Origin: Betaproteobacteria bacterium
GTDB lineage: Bacteria > Pseudomonadota > Gammaproteobacteria > Burkholderiales > SG8-39
DNA length: 54,717 bases
NCBI GenBank assembly: GCA_947482825.1
Contig: CANKMT010000028.1
Coordinates: 1 to 54,717, forward strand
Reading direction: 5' to 3'
Positions within the stretch are counted from its first letter, which is position 1. Each line of letters begins with the position of its first letter. This document shows, in pieces, positions 8,169 to 16,828 of this stretch. Below the pieces are notes generated by a model. The model was not told the DNA's origin. It did not search any database and saw only the letters and a program-made list of their open reading frames with translations. A program made the translations under genes and the position numbers.

Positions 8169-8458
8169 TTGGCCTTTCTCTTCCACTCTTCGTAGCGCGC
8201 GCGGGTGGCCTCGTTGAGTACACCTGGAAGGACTCGGCCGCGATCTCGGGCGTATCGCGCGGGGATGTTGCGCAGAGTGAACGCCTCGCCCACCAGCGGC
8301 GGCGCTTTCGGGGTCAGCCTCGAAACACCCTGCAAGACCTGGTTGCGCAATCCGCGCTTGAATAGTTGGGTGGAGAGCGTCGCGCTTGAGCAGCCCGCAA
8401 GATGGGTGCGTGTCTTCTCTGAAAGCCCCTTGGGGGGCATCGCATTTGAATCGCTCAT
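8165..8458 (-). CDS. Internally deleted RraA-like protein (probable remnant)
   Basis: A 97-residue open frame whose first 70 residues match the N-terminus of RraA-like / HMG-aldolase family proteins (LSEKTRTHLAGCSSATLSTQ, then a LVGEAFTLRNIPAR-type segment). Its last 25 residues match the family's C-terminal tail (GRVLPGVLNEATRARYEEW). About 110-120 residues that normally lie between are missing, including the active-site G-x-x-x-D and R-D region. The join is near 'IPARYARDRGRV'. The frame is preserved and the TGA overlaps the GTG of the monooxygenase-like gene, so it may survive as a translated leader for that gene. Enzyme activity is very unlikely. A full-length relative is at 26548-27225. 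Confidence 0.65.
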   Translation of the reverse strand: MSDSNAMPPKGLSEKTRTHLAGCSSATLSTQLFKRGLRNQVLQGVSRLTPKAPPLVGEAFTLRNIPARYARDRGRVLPGVLNEATRARYEEWKRKAK

Positions 8459-8510
8459 GGGGCGAGATTACACGATCGCCTTGTGCGGCGGAATTGGACT
8501 ACGATGGACC

Positions 8511-9722
8511 ATGCACCCGAAAGACATCCCCGATCAATCCGCCCACCCGCAGCGCGGCCAGTTCCTTCAATTGCTGTCGAAGTCGCTGGAAGACGACACC
8601 TTCGTGAAACTGGTGCTCGCCAAGTACCACGGGGCCGAACCGGATTTGCTGCGGGTAACGGCGCGCGCGATGAACCTTCGGGGCAAGCCCTCGATGTCCT
8701 TCGTCTACAGTTACAAGACGCGCGATATCACCAAGAACGTGGCGCTGGAAGAAGCGCTGCCGGCCATTGCGGAGGTGCTCGGAACCAGTTTCGAGAACGC
8801 GCACCTTCTGACCACCGTACAGGACATCCAGCTCGCGGTAAGTCGCAAGGGCAAATACAGCCTGCGCGCGGGGCGCGCCTCGACAACCGAAGCGCCCGCG
8901 GCGGAACACGATCGCGAGAAGCAGCGCTTCCTCGACCTCGACCGGCCTTTCCTGACGGCGCTCGGCGTGACCGACGCGAACCACAAGCTCATCCCGGCCC
9001 TGTCGCGCAAGTGGAAGCAGATCAACAAGTTCGTCGAAGTCCTCGACCATGCGTTCGAATCTTCCGCGCTTAAGGCGGCGGACCGGGTTCGTGTCGTCGA
9101 TTTCGGCTCGGGCAAGGGTTACCTCACTTTCGCGGTCTACGAATACCTCACCGGCACGCGCGGGATCGAAGCGAGCGTGACCGGGGTCGAGCTGCGCGAG
9201 GATCTCGTGCGCCTTTGCAATGCGGCGGCGGTCGATACCGGCCTGCGCGGACTTTCTTTCGAGCAGGGCGACATCCGCAGCCATGCCCGCGAGCCGATCG
9301 ACATCATGATTGCGCTGCACGCCTGCGACACCGCGACGGACTACGCGATCCATGCCGGCTTGCGCGCGGGGGCTTCGATCATCCTGTGCGCGCCCTGCTG
9401 CCACAAGGAGGTGCGCCCGCAGATGCACAGCCCGGTGCTGCTGCGCCCCTTGCTTCGGCACGGCATCCACCTTGGCCAGGAAGCCGAAATGGTCACTGAC
9501 GGGTTGCGCGCGATCCTGCTCGAGGCCGAAGGCTATGACACGAAGATCTTCGAGTTTGTCTCGCTCGAGCACACCAGCAAGAACAAGATGATCCTAGCGG
9601 TCAGGCGCGCGCAGCCCATACCCCGCGCCGACATCGACGCCCAGATCCGCGACATCAAGGCGTACTACGGCATCCAGGAGCAGAGCCTCGAGAAGCTCCT
9701 GCGCGCCGAAACGACCCCATAG
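8511..9722 (+). CDS. Class I SAM-dependent methyltransferase (Methyltransf_32 / METTL25-like)
   Basis: A 403-residue protein. The SAM-binding motif I is VVDFGSGKGYLTFAVYEYL (about residues 195-213). It is followed by the acidic GVELREDL loop, a 'HACDTATDYAIHAGL' segment and a Cys-containing 'CAPCCHKEVRPQM' segment typical of the METTL25/TRM13-like group. The N-terminal 150 residues are a family-specific extension. The ATG at 8511 was preferred because the upstream in-frame stretch runs antisense through the RraA-like gene and has no similarity. It is divergent from that gene and convergent with the SDR at 9742. The substrate, probably RNA or protein, is unknown. Confidence 0.8.
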   Translation: MHPKDIPDQSAHPQRGQFLQLLSKSLEDDTFVKLVLAKYHGAEPDLLRVTARAMNLRGKPSMSFVYSYKTRDITKNVALEEALPAIAEVLGTSFENAHLLTTVQDIQLAVSRKGKYSLRAGRASTTEAPAAEHDREKQRFLDLDRPFLTALGVTDANHKLIPALSRKWKQINKFVEVLDHAFESSALKAADRVRVVDFGSGKGYLTFAVYEYLTGTRGIEASVTGVELREDLVRLCNAAAVDTGLRGLSFEQGDIRSHAREPIDIMIALHACDTATDYAIHAGLRAGASIILCAPCCHKEVRPQMHSPVLLRPLLRHGIHLGQEAEMVTDGLRAILLEAEGYDTKIFEFVSLEHTSKNKMILAVRRAQPIPRADIDAQIRDIKAYYGIQEQSLEKLLRAETTP

Positions 9723-9741
9723 GCGCGCAGCCCGCCGCGGG

Positions 9742-10506
9742 TCAGCGCGCGGTCAACCCGCCGTCGACGACGAGCTCGGTTCCGGTGACGAAAGCGCTCG
9801 CATCGCTGGCGAGGAACAGGATGCACTGCGCGACTTCCGCCGCCCGGCCGATCCGGCCGATCGGGTGCATCAACTTCCAACGCGCTTCGATTTCCCCGCG
9901 CATCTTCGCCTCTACGGTCCCGAGGATTTCCTGCGCCATCGGCGTGTCGATGATGCCGGGATGGACAGAGTTGACCCGGATACCCAGCCCGGCTTCTGCG
10001 CACTCGACGGCCGCTGCCTTGGAAAGCAGCCGCACGCCGCCCTTGCTTGCGCAGTAGGCGACCTGCCTCGAGAAACCGTTGATCCCGGCCACCGAGGAGA
10101 TGTTCACGATCGAACCGCCCTTGCGCATGACCCCGATGGCCGCCCGCGTGCCGAGGAATACGCCGTCGAGGTTTACGCTCATGACGCGGCGCCAGTCCTC
10201 GTAGCTGGTTTCTGCCATCGACTTGACGAGCTCGATGCCCGCGCAGTTGACCAGCACGTGCAGCCCGCCGAAGGTCTCGACGGTCGCGGTAACCGCGCGT
10301 TTCCAGTCGGCTTCGCTCGTCACGTCCATTTCGATCGCGTGGCCATCGGTCTCGGCGGCAACCTTATGACCGCCGGCGGCGTCACGATCCGCGACGGCGA
10401 TTTTCGCGCCGGGGCTGGCGAAGAGGCGCGCGGTCTCCGCCCCGATACCGGAAGCGGCACCCGTGATCAGCGCGACTTTGTTCTCGAGCGTTTTCATTGC
10501 GGGCAT
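9742..10506 (-). CDS. Short-chain dehydrogenase/reductase (SDR)
   Basis: A 254-residue classical SDR: cofactor motif TGAASGIG (about 15-22), NCAG, the catalytic serine in NISSVAG, YCASK with catalytic Tyr and Lys, and the C-terminal GTELVVDGG. An acidic residue after the second strand (VADRD) suggests NAD(H). The ATG at 10506 has AAGGAG 7 nt upstream; a second ATG three codons later is possible. It is the last gene of a minus-strand run of four and begins 4 bp after the TPR-methyltransferase stop. Closest general resemblance is to cyclohexanol/hydroxysteroid-type dehydrogenases; the substrate is not predictable. Confidence 0.85.
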   Translation of the reverse strand: MPAMKTLENKVALITGAASGIGAETARLFASPGAKIAVADRDAAGGHKVAAETDGHAIEMDVTSEADWKRAVTATVETFGGLHVLVNCAGIELVKSMAETSYEDWRRVMSVNLDGVFLGTRAAIGVMRKGGSIVNISSVAGINGFSRQVAYCASKGGVRLLSKAAAVECAEAGLGIRVNSVHPGIIDTPMAQEILGTVEAKMRGEIEARWKLMHPIGRIGRAAEVAQCILFLASDASAFVTGTELVVDGGLTAR

Positions 10507-10510
10507 CCGG

Positions 10511-12619
10511 TCACTCCTTCTTGGCGCACCAGAACTGGTACATGGACTTGAACGATAGAGAATAGGCCTGCTCGAACCGGTGCCACGCACCCAGGTCGCG
10601 GTCGGCGCCGGCCTCGGGGGCCATTGCATTGAAACGCTCGCGAGTCTGCGCATCGCACTCCATGCGCAGGAAGTCGAGTCCGAGCGCATCCAGGCATTCT
10701 GCGATCTTAGGCAAGGTGAACAAATGCTCCTGCACATGCATGAGCAGGTCGCGGCACCCGTTCAGGGTGTAGAAATCCCCGAACGTGAGCACTTCCCGGG
10801 CTGCATGGCCCTCCGGCAGCCCGAGGATCGCCCTTCGGCTGCGGCGGATTCCGTCCGGCGTCACCGGGAGGCTCAGCGGTTGCAGGAACTGCCTTGCCGC
10901 ACTCACACCCGCCCTGGCGCTCTCGCTGTACAACGCAATGCGCATGAAGCCGTCGGGCTGCATGAGTCCGGTGAGCACCTTCCAGCCCTGCATGGGGTCT
11001 TTGAGATGATGGAGCACCCCGGCACTCTCGACGATCGCGAAATGCTCATCGAGCACGCCAAGGCCAAGAATGTCCCCCTGCGAGAACCGGACGTTGCGGA
11101 CGCCGAACCGCTCGGCCATTCGGCTGGCATAGGCGAGGCTTGCAAGGCTCAGATCGACCGCGAGGATCTCGCTTGTGGAAAACGCGCGGGCAACCTGCAC
11201 AGGGTGATGGCCGGTCCCGCATCCGGCAATCAGGATTCTCGCCCGCGACGAACGAACACGCACCGCGCGGCCGGGGCGCAATCGCCGAGACAGCGCCTCG
11301 ACGCTGTCGAATTCCGGGCGCTGCACGCTCGCCCAGAGAGGGTAGGGGTTCTCCTCATACTGGGCGCGGACCGCGACCGAGACGGCGTCGCTGATCGGGG
11401 TAATGGCGGGGATGGCCAGCGCAAGCACCTGCTCGCGTCGGCGATTCAAGTACTGCTCCTGCACAACCGGCCTGAACGCATCCGACCAGTCCGCAGGTGG
11501 CCGTTCGAGGCACTGCTGATCGCGATGCGCGGTGGACAACGAGTCATACAGCGCCGAAATGGCGAGCGGCCACTCGAGTGCACGAATGTCCGACGATCCC
11601 GACACCTTGTCGAGCGCGGTGCGCAGTCCCGCCACCAACCGTCGTTCGCCTTCCCCTTCGAAGAATGCATACTCGGAAAAGAAGCATTGCCGCGCAAGCG
11701 CGCAAGCAAAATCGAAAGGAACGGCCCGGTCCTGCGCAGGCAAGCCGATCCCGATCCTCATGACGATGGCGCGACGCAAGTTGGCAAGGACCGCTTCGAG
11801 ATCGGGATCCATGATGGTCATGCGCGGCAATGCTGCGAGTAGCAGCGGCGAACTCGCGAACGATCTTGCTTCGGCGGCGGCCGAACTCAAGGGATCACGG
11901 CCGGCCCGCGCGGCCTCCAGCAAAGCAGGGAATCCCGTGTCGCCCTTCAACACACCCACGACTGCGGTGGCAAGGAATATGGTGGAAATCTCATGGTCGG
12001 CGCACAAGCTGGCGAGCAAGCCACGCTCCCGGTCGCCGGCCCGGTTCAGGGTAACGCCGTACAGAGCGGCCGAAAGACACTGGCGCAATCGCGGGTGACT
12101 CGGCGCCACCGCCAGCGACTCGAACAGCATCTCGACCGCCTCGGCCCGGCGGCCGTGGGCCTGCAACGCTACGGCGTCATTCGTCTGCGCCTCGGCAAAT
12201 GCGAAGAGCCGCGCGTCGGCTTCGGCCAAACGCCCCAGTTTTTGCAGCAGCACGCTTGAATTGAACAGCGCCCCCGCGTAGTGCTCACGCTGCTCGATTG
12301 CCTCGTCAAGCGCAGCGAGCGCTTCGTCTTCGCGCCCGGTCGCCTCGAGCACTTCCGCAAGCCCGACCCAGGCTTCGGGAAACGCCGGCCTCAGACCGAG
12401 CGCGCAGCGGATTTCGGATTCCGCGGCCCGCAGGTCGCCGGAAGCGATCCACGCGAGCCCGAGGTTGAAATGGGGCGCCGGGTAGGCCGGGTCGAGTTCG
12501 ATCGCGTGGCGATAAAGGCGAATCGCCGCGTCTGCGTCGCCCGCGGCCTCTGCAGCAATTGCGCGATCGACGAGGTCGCGTGCCGCGTCGGCATTTCCGG
12601 CGCCGGCAGGCGCGCTCAC
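10511..12619 (-). CDS. TPR-repeat protein with C-terminal SAM methyltransferase domain
   Basis: A 702-residue protein. Residues about 10-200 hold tetratricopeptide repeats (for example AIRLYRHAIELDPAYPAPHFN and EAWVGLAEVLEATGREDEAL). A long helical middle follows. A class I methyltransferase domain starts near 460 with ILIAGCGTGHHPVQVA (motif I), AVDLSLASLAYA, and ESAGVLHHLKDP. A tail 'CRDLLMHVQEHLFTLPKI' is shared with other TPR-methyltransferases of beta- and alphaproteobacteria. The GTG start at 12619 overlaps the upstream stop by 4 bp (GTGA); no ATG in the extension upstream is credible because it is antisense to the RlmK-like gene. The target is unknown; protein or small-molecule methylation is possible. 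Confidence 0.8.
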   Translation of the reverse strand: MSAPAGAGNADAARDLVDRAIAAEAAGDADAAIRLYRHAIELDPAYPAPHFNLGLAWIASGDLRAAESEIRCALGLRPAFPEAWVGLAEVLEATGREDEALAALDEAIEQREHYAGALFNSSVLLQKLGRLAEADARLFAFAEAQTNDAVALQAHGRRAEAVEMLFESLAVAPSHPRLRQCLSAALYGVTLNRAGDRERGLLASLCADHEISTIFLATAVVGVLKGDTGFPALLEAARAGRDPLSSAAAEARSFASSPLLLAALPRMTIMDPDLEAVLANLRRAIVMRIGIGLPAQDRAVPFDFACALARQCFFSEYAFFEGEGERRLVAGLRTALDKVSGSSDIRALEWPLAISALYDSLSTAHRDQQCLERPPADWSDAFRPVVQEQYLNRRREQVLALAIPAITPISDAVSVAVRAQYEENPYPLWASVQRPEFDSVEALSRRLRPGRAVRVRSSRARILIAGCGTGHHPVQVARAFSTSEILAVDLSLASLAYASRMAERFGVRNVRFSQGDILGLGVLDEHFAIVESAGVLHHLKDPMQGWKVLTGLMQPDGFMRIALYSESARAGVSAARQFLQPLSLPVTPDGIRRSRRAILGLPEGHAAREVLTFGDFYTLNGCRDLLMHVQEHLFTLPKIAECLDALGLDFLRMECDAQTRERFNAMAPEAGADRDLGAWHRFEQAYSLSFKSMYQFWCAKKE

Positions 12620-13632
12620 TTCACGGCCCGCCACGCGCGATGCGGCGGCGAGCGTTCCGGGCGCCAGAAGTCCTCCGGCACGCTCCGGCGAGTCAATTCC
12701 GCCAGGCCGAGTTCTCCGAGGCCGGGGTCCAGGTCGAAGGAACGCAGGTTTGTGGAGAACAACAATTCCCCCCCGGGATTGAGCAATGCGTGGCAGCTTC
12801 GAACCATCGCTGCGTGATCGCGCTGTACGTCGAGCACTCCATGCATCTTCTTCGAGTTCGAGAACGAAGGCGGGTCGAGCACGATCACGTCGAATCGTTC
12901 CGGCTGGCCTAGCGCTGCGCCCAACCACGCAAGCACGTCTGCACGCACCAGCCGGTGTTCTTTGGGGTCGATGCCATTGAGCGCGAAATTCCGCGCGGTC
13001 CAGGCCTGGTAGGTATTGGAAAGATCGACGGTCGTAGACCGCTCTGCTCCTGCAATGGCCGCGTACACCGAGAAGCTGCCGGTATAGGCGAAGAGATTCA
13101 GGAAGTTCACCCGGCGACCCGTCGCAACTCGCGCCGCAACCGTTTCAGCAACCAGCGCACGCGCCGGCCTGTGGTCCAGGAAGAGCCCGGTATCGAGGTA
13201 CGTTTCGAAATTCACTTCGAACCGATGGCCCGATTCGGAGACGACGAAAGCTTCGGCCGGCTTGTCGAACTTTTCGTATTGGGCGAGCCCGCGCTTGCGT
13301 TCGCGGCGCTTAATGTGGAGCTGCCCGGCCGGCACACCGCAGGCCGCGCAGATCGCATCGCAAGCGGCAGTCAGCCAGGCCGTGTACTCCTCTTCGCCCA
13401 GTTCCCAACCGGTCTCGATTTCCTGCACGTGCAAGTGCACCTCGGCGCGCGGCTCGATCGTCATGTACCAGTCGATCGCGAACGGGAACTGCGGGACGTC
13501 GCGGTCGTAGACCCTGTAGCAGCTGATTGCGCGCCTGCGGGCCCACTTGTGCCAATGGGCGAGGTTCTTGCGCAGGCGGTTGGCAAAAGGCGAAACGTCC
13601 AGCGCACCGGACGGTGCCAAGGCTATTGTCAC
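12616..13632 (-). CDS. RlmK-like 23S rRNA methyltransferase (stand-alone C-terminal half of RlmKL)
   Basis: A 338-residue class I methyltransferase matching the RlmK half of the fused RlmKL enzyme. Visible are FANRLRKNLAHWHKWARR, CYRVYDRDVPQFPFAID, KRRERKRGLAQYEK and DTGLFLDHRP. The SAM motif is FLNLFAYTGSFSVYAA (about 177-192) and the catalytic-region motif is VLDPPSFSNSKKM (about 251-263). RlmK makes m7G2069 in 23S rRNA; the fused RlmL half (THUMP plus m2G2445 methyltransferase) is absent here. The GTG start overlaps the DUF2855 stop by 4 bp and its own stop overlaps the next GTG by 4 bp, so translation is coupled on both sides. RlmI-type m5C enzymes are a related alternative. Confidence 0.8.
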   Translation of the reverse strand: MTIALAPSGALDVSPFANRLRKNLAHWHKWARRRAISCYRVYDRDVPQFPFAIDWYMTIEPRAEVHLHVQEIETGWELGEEEYTAWLTAACDAICAACGVPAGQLHIKRRERKRGLAQYEKFDKPAEAFVVSESGHRFEVNFETYLDTGLFLDHRPARALVAETVAARVATGRRVNFLNLFAYTGSFSVYAAIAGAERSTTVDLSNTYQAWTARNFALNGIDPKEHRLVRADVLAWLGAALGQPERFDVIVLDPPSFSNSKKMHGVLDVQRDHAAMVRSCHALLNPGGELLFSTNLRSFDLDPGLGELGLAELTRRSVPEDFWRPERSPPHRAWRAVK

Positions 13633-14744
13633 AGCGACAGCACGTGCCCTTCGCGAGGGGATGCGCGCCCGTCGAGCATCGCAAGGTAGACCCTTTCGAT
13701 ATCCGCCTGCCCCTTGCCGCGAACCACCGTCATCCATTCGCGTCCGGGTGCCGAGACTTCGCCGAGAAACGCCCTCCAGGCCACGGCGATGCGATGCTGC
13801 AGTGGCCCGGAACCCCAGTCGGCCATCCGCTTCTTGATCTGCGCCGGCGCGAAAAAAAGTTCAGGCCGCGGCCCCGGCAATCCGCCGGCTCCGGCCAACG
13901 CATCCCAATGCGTACCGCCGACCGCGCAGCTGTACTTGAGAGCGTCGGCGAAATGACGGTGGATGTTGCCTCGGACGCCCCCGTCACCGGATAGGTCCAC
14001 GTACACGGCCGCGGCATCCTTGCGCAGCGACGCGACTTCATCGTATTCGACGACCCGGTCGTAGCAGCCGAGTCCTGTCACGAATGCCGCATTTGCGGCC
14101 GAGGTCAGGCCGATAATCTCAGGGCGCTGCCCCGGGCTGCCACGCTGCGCCAGTTGGAACGCTGTGCCATAGGCCGTCTTGCTCGATGCGCTGGAAAGCA
14201 CGACCGCCTGCGCCCCGAAAAACCCGTTGTCGGCGAGAAAGTCGTCGAGCAGGAACGATGTCACGAAAAGCGGGCGAAGCAGCATCTGCTCGGCTTCGCG
14301 GGACGGATCGTAGCCGGGATCCGTGCTGGTCCGAAGGTATTGGTTGTAAACCGCGTGCAGCGGCTTGCGATGCGCGGCGCCGTCGAAGAACCCTGAGTCC
14401 CCGACACGCTCTGGCTGCACGACGACCCGGTCGGACATGGGGTAGTAGCCGTAGAAGCGTTCGCCGACACGTATTGCTTCGACGTCTGACTGGATCACCG
14501 TGCCGAATCCCCACACGGGGATCCGCCCCCAGCCAACGGGTGCAGGAAAGAAATTCCAGTACGCCATCGCGTCGCCAAAAGCGGCATAAGTGACGTTGTT
14601 GGATGTGAATGCGAAAGCGTCTACGCCAAGCAACACCTGGCCGGGCGCCTGCGCCGTTGCGGGCACCGTTACGAACCGGCAGGTGCGCAGGCTGTCGCGG
14701 CGCACTAAGAAGTCGGTTCCAGCATCGATTTCAGCCGCTGCCAT
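13629..14744 (-). CDS. DUF2855 family protein (MDR-like fold)
   Basis: A 371-residue member of the DUF2855 family. Recognisable segments are 'VDAFAFTSNNVTYAAFGDAMAYWNFFP', 'GFGTVIQSDVEAIRVGERFYGYYPMS', and 'VVLSSASSKTAYGTAFQLA', the last resembling the nucleotide-binding segment of medium-chain dehydrogenases. The family is thought to resemble quinone oxidoreductase-type proteins but has no assigned activity. The ATG at 14744 (MAAAEIDAG) was chosen by family length; the ribosome binding site is weak. It heads the four-gene minus-strand run and is divergent from the YgiB-like lipoprotein gene across 115 bp. Confidence 0.75.
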   Translation of the reverse strand: MAAAEIDAGTDFLVRRDSLRTCRFVTVPATAQAPGQVLLGVDAFAFTSNNVTYAAFGDAMAYWNFFPAPVGWGRIPVWGFGTVIQSDVEAIRVGERFYGYYPMSDRVVVQPERVGDSGFFDGAAHRKPLHAVYNQYLRTSTDPGYDPSREAEQMLLRPLFVTSFLLDDFLADNGFFGAQAVVLSSASSKTAYGTAFQLAQRGSPGQRPEIIGLTSAANAAFVTGLGCYDRVVEYDEVASLRKDAAAVYVDLSGDGGVRGNIHRHFADALKYSCAVGGTHWDALAGAGGLPGPRPELFFAPAQIKKRMADWGSGPLQHRIAVAWRAFLGEVSAPGREWMTVVRGKGQADIERVYLAMLDGRASPREGHVLSL

Positions 14745-14859
14745 GTGGATTGGTCCCGGATAGAGGTCCGCTATCTTAGCGGAGGGCCGCAAACGGTCGG
14801 CAAGCAACCAGGATTCGTCGCCATTGGTACACTGGCGCTGAGTACGGGGGAGGCAGACT

Positions 14860-15243
14860 ATGGCAGCAACGCGCAGGCGCAGTGCGGCGATCACTCTGGT
14901 TCTTGCCGGAAGCCTTTCCGGCTGCTCCGAGCCGGAAGCCCAGCGGGACGTTTATACCAACGTGGCCGACTGCCGGAAGGATTGGAATAATGCCGCCGAC
15001 TGCACAAATGTCAACGATGGCAGGCATTCGTCGTCCTACTTTTACGGTCCGCGCTATTTCGGGTCGAGCTACCCGAGCGGCCGGCCGAAAGCGAGCGCCA
15101 ATGCCCTCGAAGCAACCCCCGCCGGCCGCGGCGGAGTCACGCACCTGGCCGGCAATGCACGCCCTGGCTCCTCATCGGCAGGCAGTTCGGTGAGCCGTAG
15201 CGGTTTCGGTTCCAGCGCACACTCGATGTCCTCCGGCGGCTGA
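14860..15243 (+). CDS. YgiB-like (DUF1190) lipoprotein
   Basis: A 127-residue protein with an N-terminal lipoprotein signal: MAATRRR, hydrophobic core, and lipobox LSGC with Cys22 as the lipidated residue. After it comes 'DVYTNVADCRKDWNNAADCTN', the conserved N-terminal Cys-containing motif of the DUF1190/YgiB group. The C-terminal half is Ser/Gly-rich and ends SSAHSMSSGG, similar to other members. Its stop codon directly abuts the ATG of the YgiC-like gene (TGAATG). In enterobacteria ygiB and ygiC are also adjacent, which supports both calls. Predicted to sit in the outer or inner membrane facing the periplasm; function unknown. Confidence 0.75.
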   Translation: MAATRRRSAAITLVLAGSLSGCSEPEAQRDVYTNVADCRKDWNNAADCTNVNDGRHSSSYFYGPRYFGSSYPSGRPKASANALEATPAGRGGVTHLAGNARPGSSSAGSSVSRSGFGSSAHSMSSGG

Positions 15244-16404
15244 ATGCGGCGCGAAACGTCCGAACCGCGGCCGAACTGGCGCGAGCGCTGCGAGGAGGCC
15301 GGCTTCGGCTATCACTCGATGGACGGCACCTACTGGGACGAAACGGCGCGTTACGCCTTCAACGCCGATGAGGTCGACCGTCTTGAAGCGGCGACCGAAG
15401 AGCTGCACCGCCTAAGCCTCGCCGCGGTCGATGTCGTGGTGAAGGAAAAGCGCATGGCCGAGTTCGCCATTCCTGAGGCATTCCATGCCTTCGTCGCCGA
15501 CTCATGGCATCGCCGTGATCCTTCGGTCTTCGGCCGTTTCGATTTCAGTTGGGACGGCGAGGGTGAGCCCAAGATGCTCGAATACAACGCCGATACGCCC
15601 ACCGCGCTCTTGGAGGCGAGCGTCGTCCAATGGCACTGGCTCGAAGACGTGCTTCCCGAAGCCGACCAGTTCAATTCGCTGCACGAAAAACTGATCGCGC
15701 GGTGGCGCGAACTCAACGGCTCGAGCGTCAACGCGCCGCTGTGGTTTGCATCCGTCAAGGACAACGAGGAAGACTTCGGCAACACCGAATACCTTCGGGA
15801 TACCGCATTGCAGGCGGGCTGGGATGCCCGCCCGCTCTGGATCGAGGATCTCGGGTGGGATACCGAACGCAGGCGTTTTGTCGACCTGGACGACACCATC
15901 GTCGAGCGCATCTTCAAGCTGTATCCATGGGAGTGGATGGTTCGCGAGGCGTTTGCGCCTCACCTCCTGCAGCAGTCCGCGCACTGGGTCGAACCGGCGT
16001 GGAAGATGCTGCTGTCGAACAAGGCTTTGCTGGCGGTGCTCTGGGAACTGAACTACGGGCATCCGAACCTGCTGCCGGCGTATTTCACGCCTTCGCGTTT
16101 CGCCGGGGAGTACGTCAAAAAGCCGCTGCTGTCCCGCGAGGGCTCCAATGTGACGCTCAACCGTCGCCTGGGCGTGATGCGCGAACCGGGAGGTTATGGG
16201 GCGGAGGGGTGGATCTACCAAGGCTATGCGCCCTTGCCAGGCTATGAAGTCCCCCGGGGATCTGGTATCCCCTCTGGCAAGCGTTGCTATCCGGTGATCG
16301 GCGCGTGGATCGTCGGCGATTCGGCCGCCGGCATGGGCATCCGCGAGGACGACACGCCGATCACCCGCAATACCAGTCGTTTCGTCCCGCACTACTTCGA
16401 ATGA
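15244..16404 (+). CDS. YgiC-like glutathionylspermidine synthase family protein
   Basis: A 386-residue ATP-grasp carboxylate-amine ligase-like protein of the GSP_synth family (YgiC/YjfC). Hallmarks: 'RFDFSWDGEGEPKMLEYNADTPTALLEA' (acceptor side), 'RIFKLYPWEWMVREAF', 'VEPAWKMLLSNKALLAVLWEL', the nucleotide-binding 'KKPLLSREGSNV', and 'WIYQGYAPLP'. It lacks the N-terminal amidase domain of E. coli Gsp, as YgiC does. Family chemistry is ATP-dependent amide bond formation, with the actual substrate unknown for this branch. It starts immediately after the lipoprotein stop and is followed after 13 bp by a DUF350 membrane protein with its own AGGAG. Confidence 0.85.
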   Translation: MRRETSEPRPNWRERCEEAGFGYHSMDGTYWDETARYAFNADEVDRLEAATEELHRLSLAAVDVVVKEKRMAEFAIPEAFHAFVADSWHRRDPSVFGRFDFSWDGEGEPKMLEYNADTPTALLEASVVQWHWLEDVLPEADQFNSLHEKLIARWRELNGSSVNAPLWFASVKDNEEDFGNTEYLRDTALQAGWDARPLWIEDLGWDTERRRFVDLDDTIVERIFKLYPWEWMVREAFAPHLLQQSAHWVEPAWKMLLSNKALLAVLWELNYGHPNLLPAYFTPSRFAGEYVKKPLLSREGSNVTLNRRLGVMREPGGYGAEGWIYQGYAPLPGYEVPRGSGIPSGKRCYPVIGAWIVGDSAAGMGIREDDTPITRNTSRFVPHYFE

Positions 16405-16417
16405 GGAGAACACGAGC

Positions 16418-16828
16418 ATGGAATTCCTGAAACTCTCGTTGCAGGGCCTGGACGAGTTTCTCGTCTACTTCGCGATGTGTATCGGATTCGTGGCGGTGTT
16501 CCTCTCCGTCTATGTGCACATCACCCCCTATCGCGAGATCGCCCTGATCCGGGAGGGCAACTGCGCGGCGGCCGCGAGCCTTTCGGGCACCCTTGTGGGC
16601 TTCGTACTGCCGCTGGCGTCCGCGGTGGAGCACAGCGTGAACCCCTACGACCTGGCAATCTGGGCGACGATCGCGCTTGTCGTGCAACTGCTCGTCTACC
16701 TAGCAACGCGAATGATCCTCCCCGACCTCGCCCGCGACATCCCGGCCGGCAAGGTTGCATCGGGCGTGTTCCTCGGGGCGATGTCCGCCAGCGCCGGCAT
16801 CCTCAATGCAGCAAGCATGAGTTACTGA
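16418..16828 (+). CDS. DUF350 (YjfL/UPF0719-like) inner-membrane protein
   Basis: A 136-residue integral membrane protein with about four hydrophobic segments (near residues 14-36, 50-70, 78-98 and 108-130). It has the DUF350 pattern 'NCAAAASLSGTLVGFVLPLASA' and 'GVFLGAMSASAGILNAASM'. A Gly/Ala/Ser-rich repeat pattern suggests packed helices. DUF350 genes recur beside GSP_synth-type ligases (the E. coli yjfI-yjfJ-yjfK-yjfL-yjfM-yjfC order), so this is the third member of a conserved module with the two genes upstream. Role unknown, possibly membrane stress. Confidence 0.85.
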   Translation: MEFLKLSLQGLDEFLVYFAMCIGFVAVFLSVYVHITPYREIALIREGNCAAAASLSGTLVGFVLPLASAVEHSVNPYDLAIWATIALVVQLLVYLATRMILPDLARDIPAGKVASGVFLGAMSASAGILNAASMSY

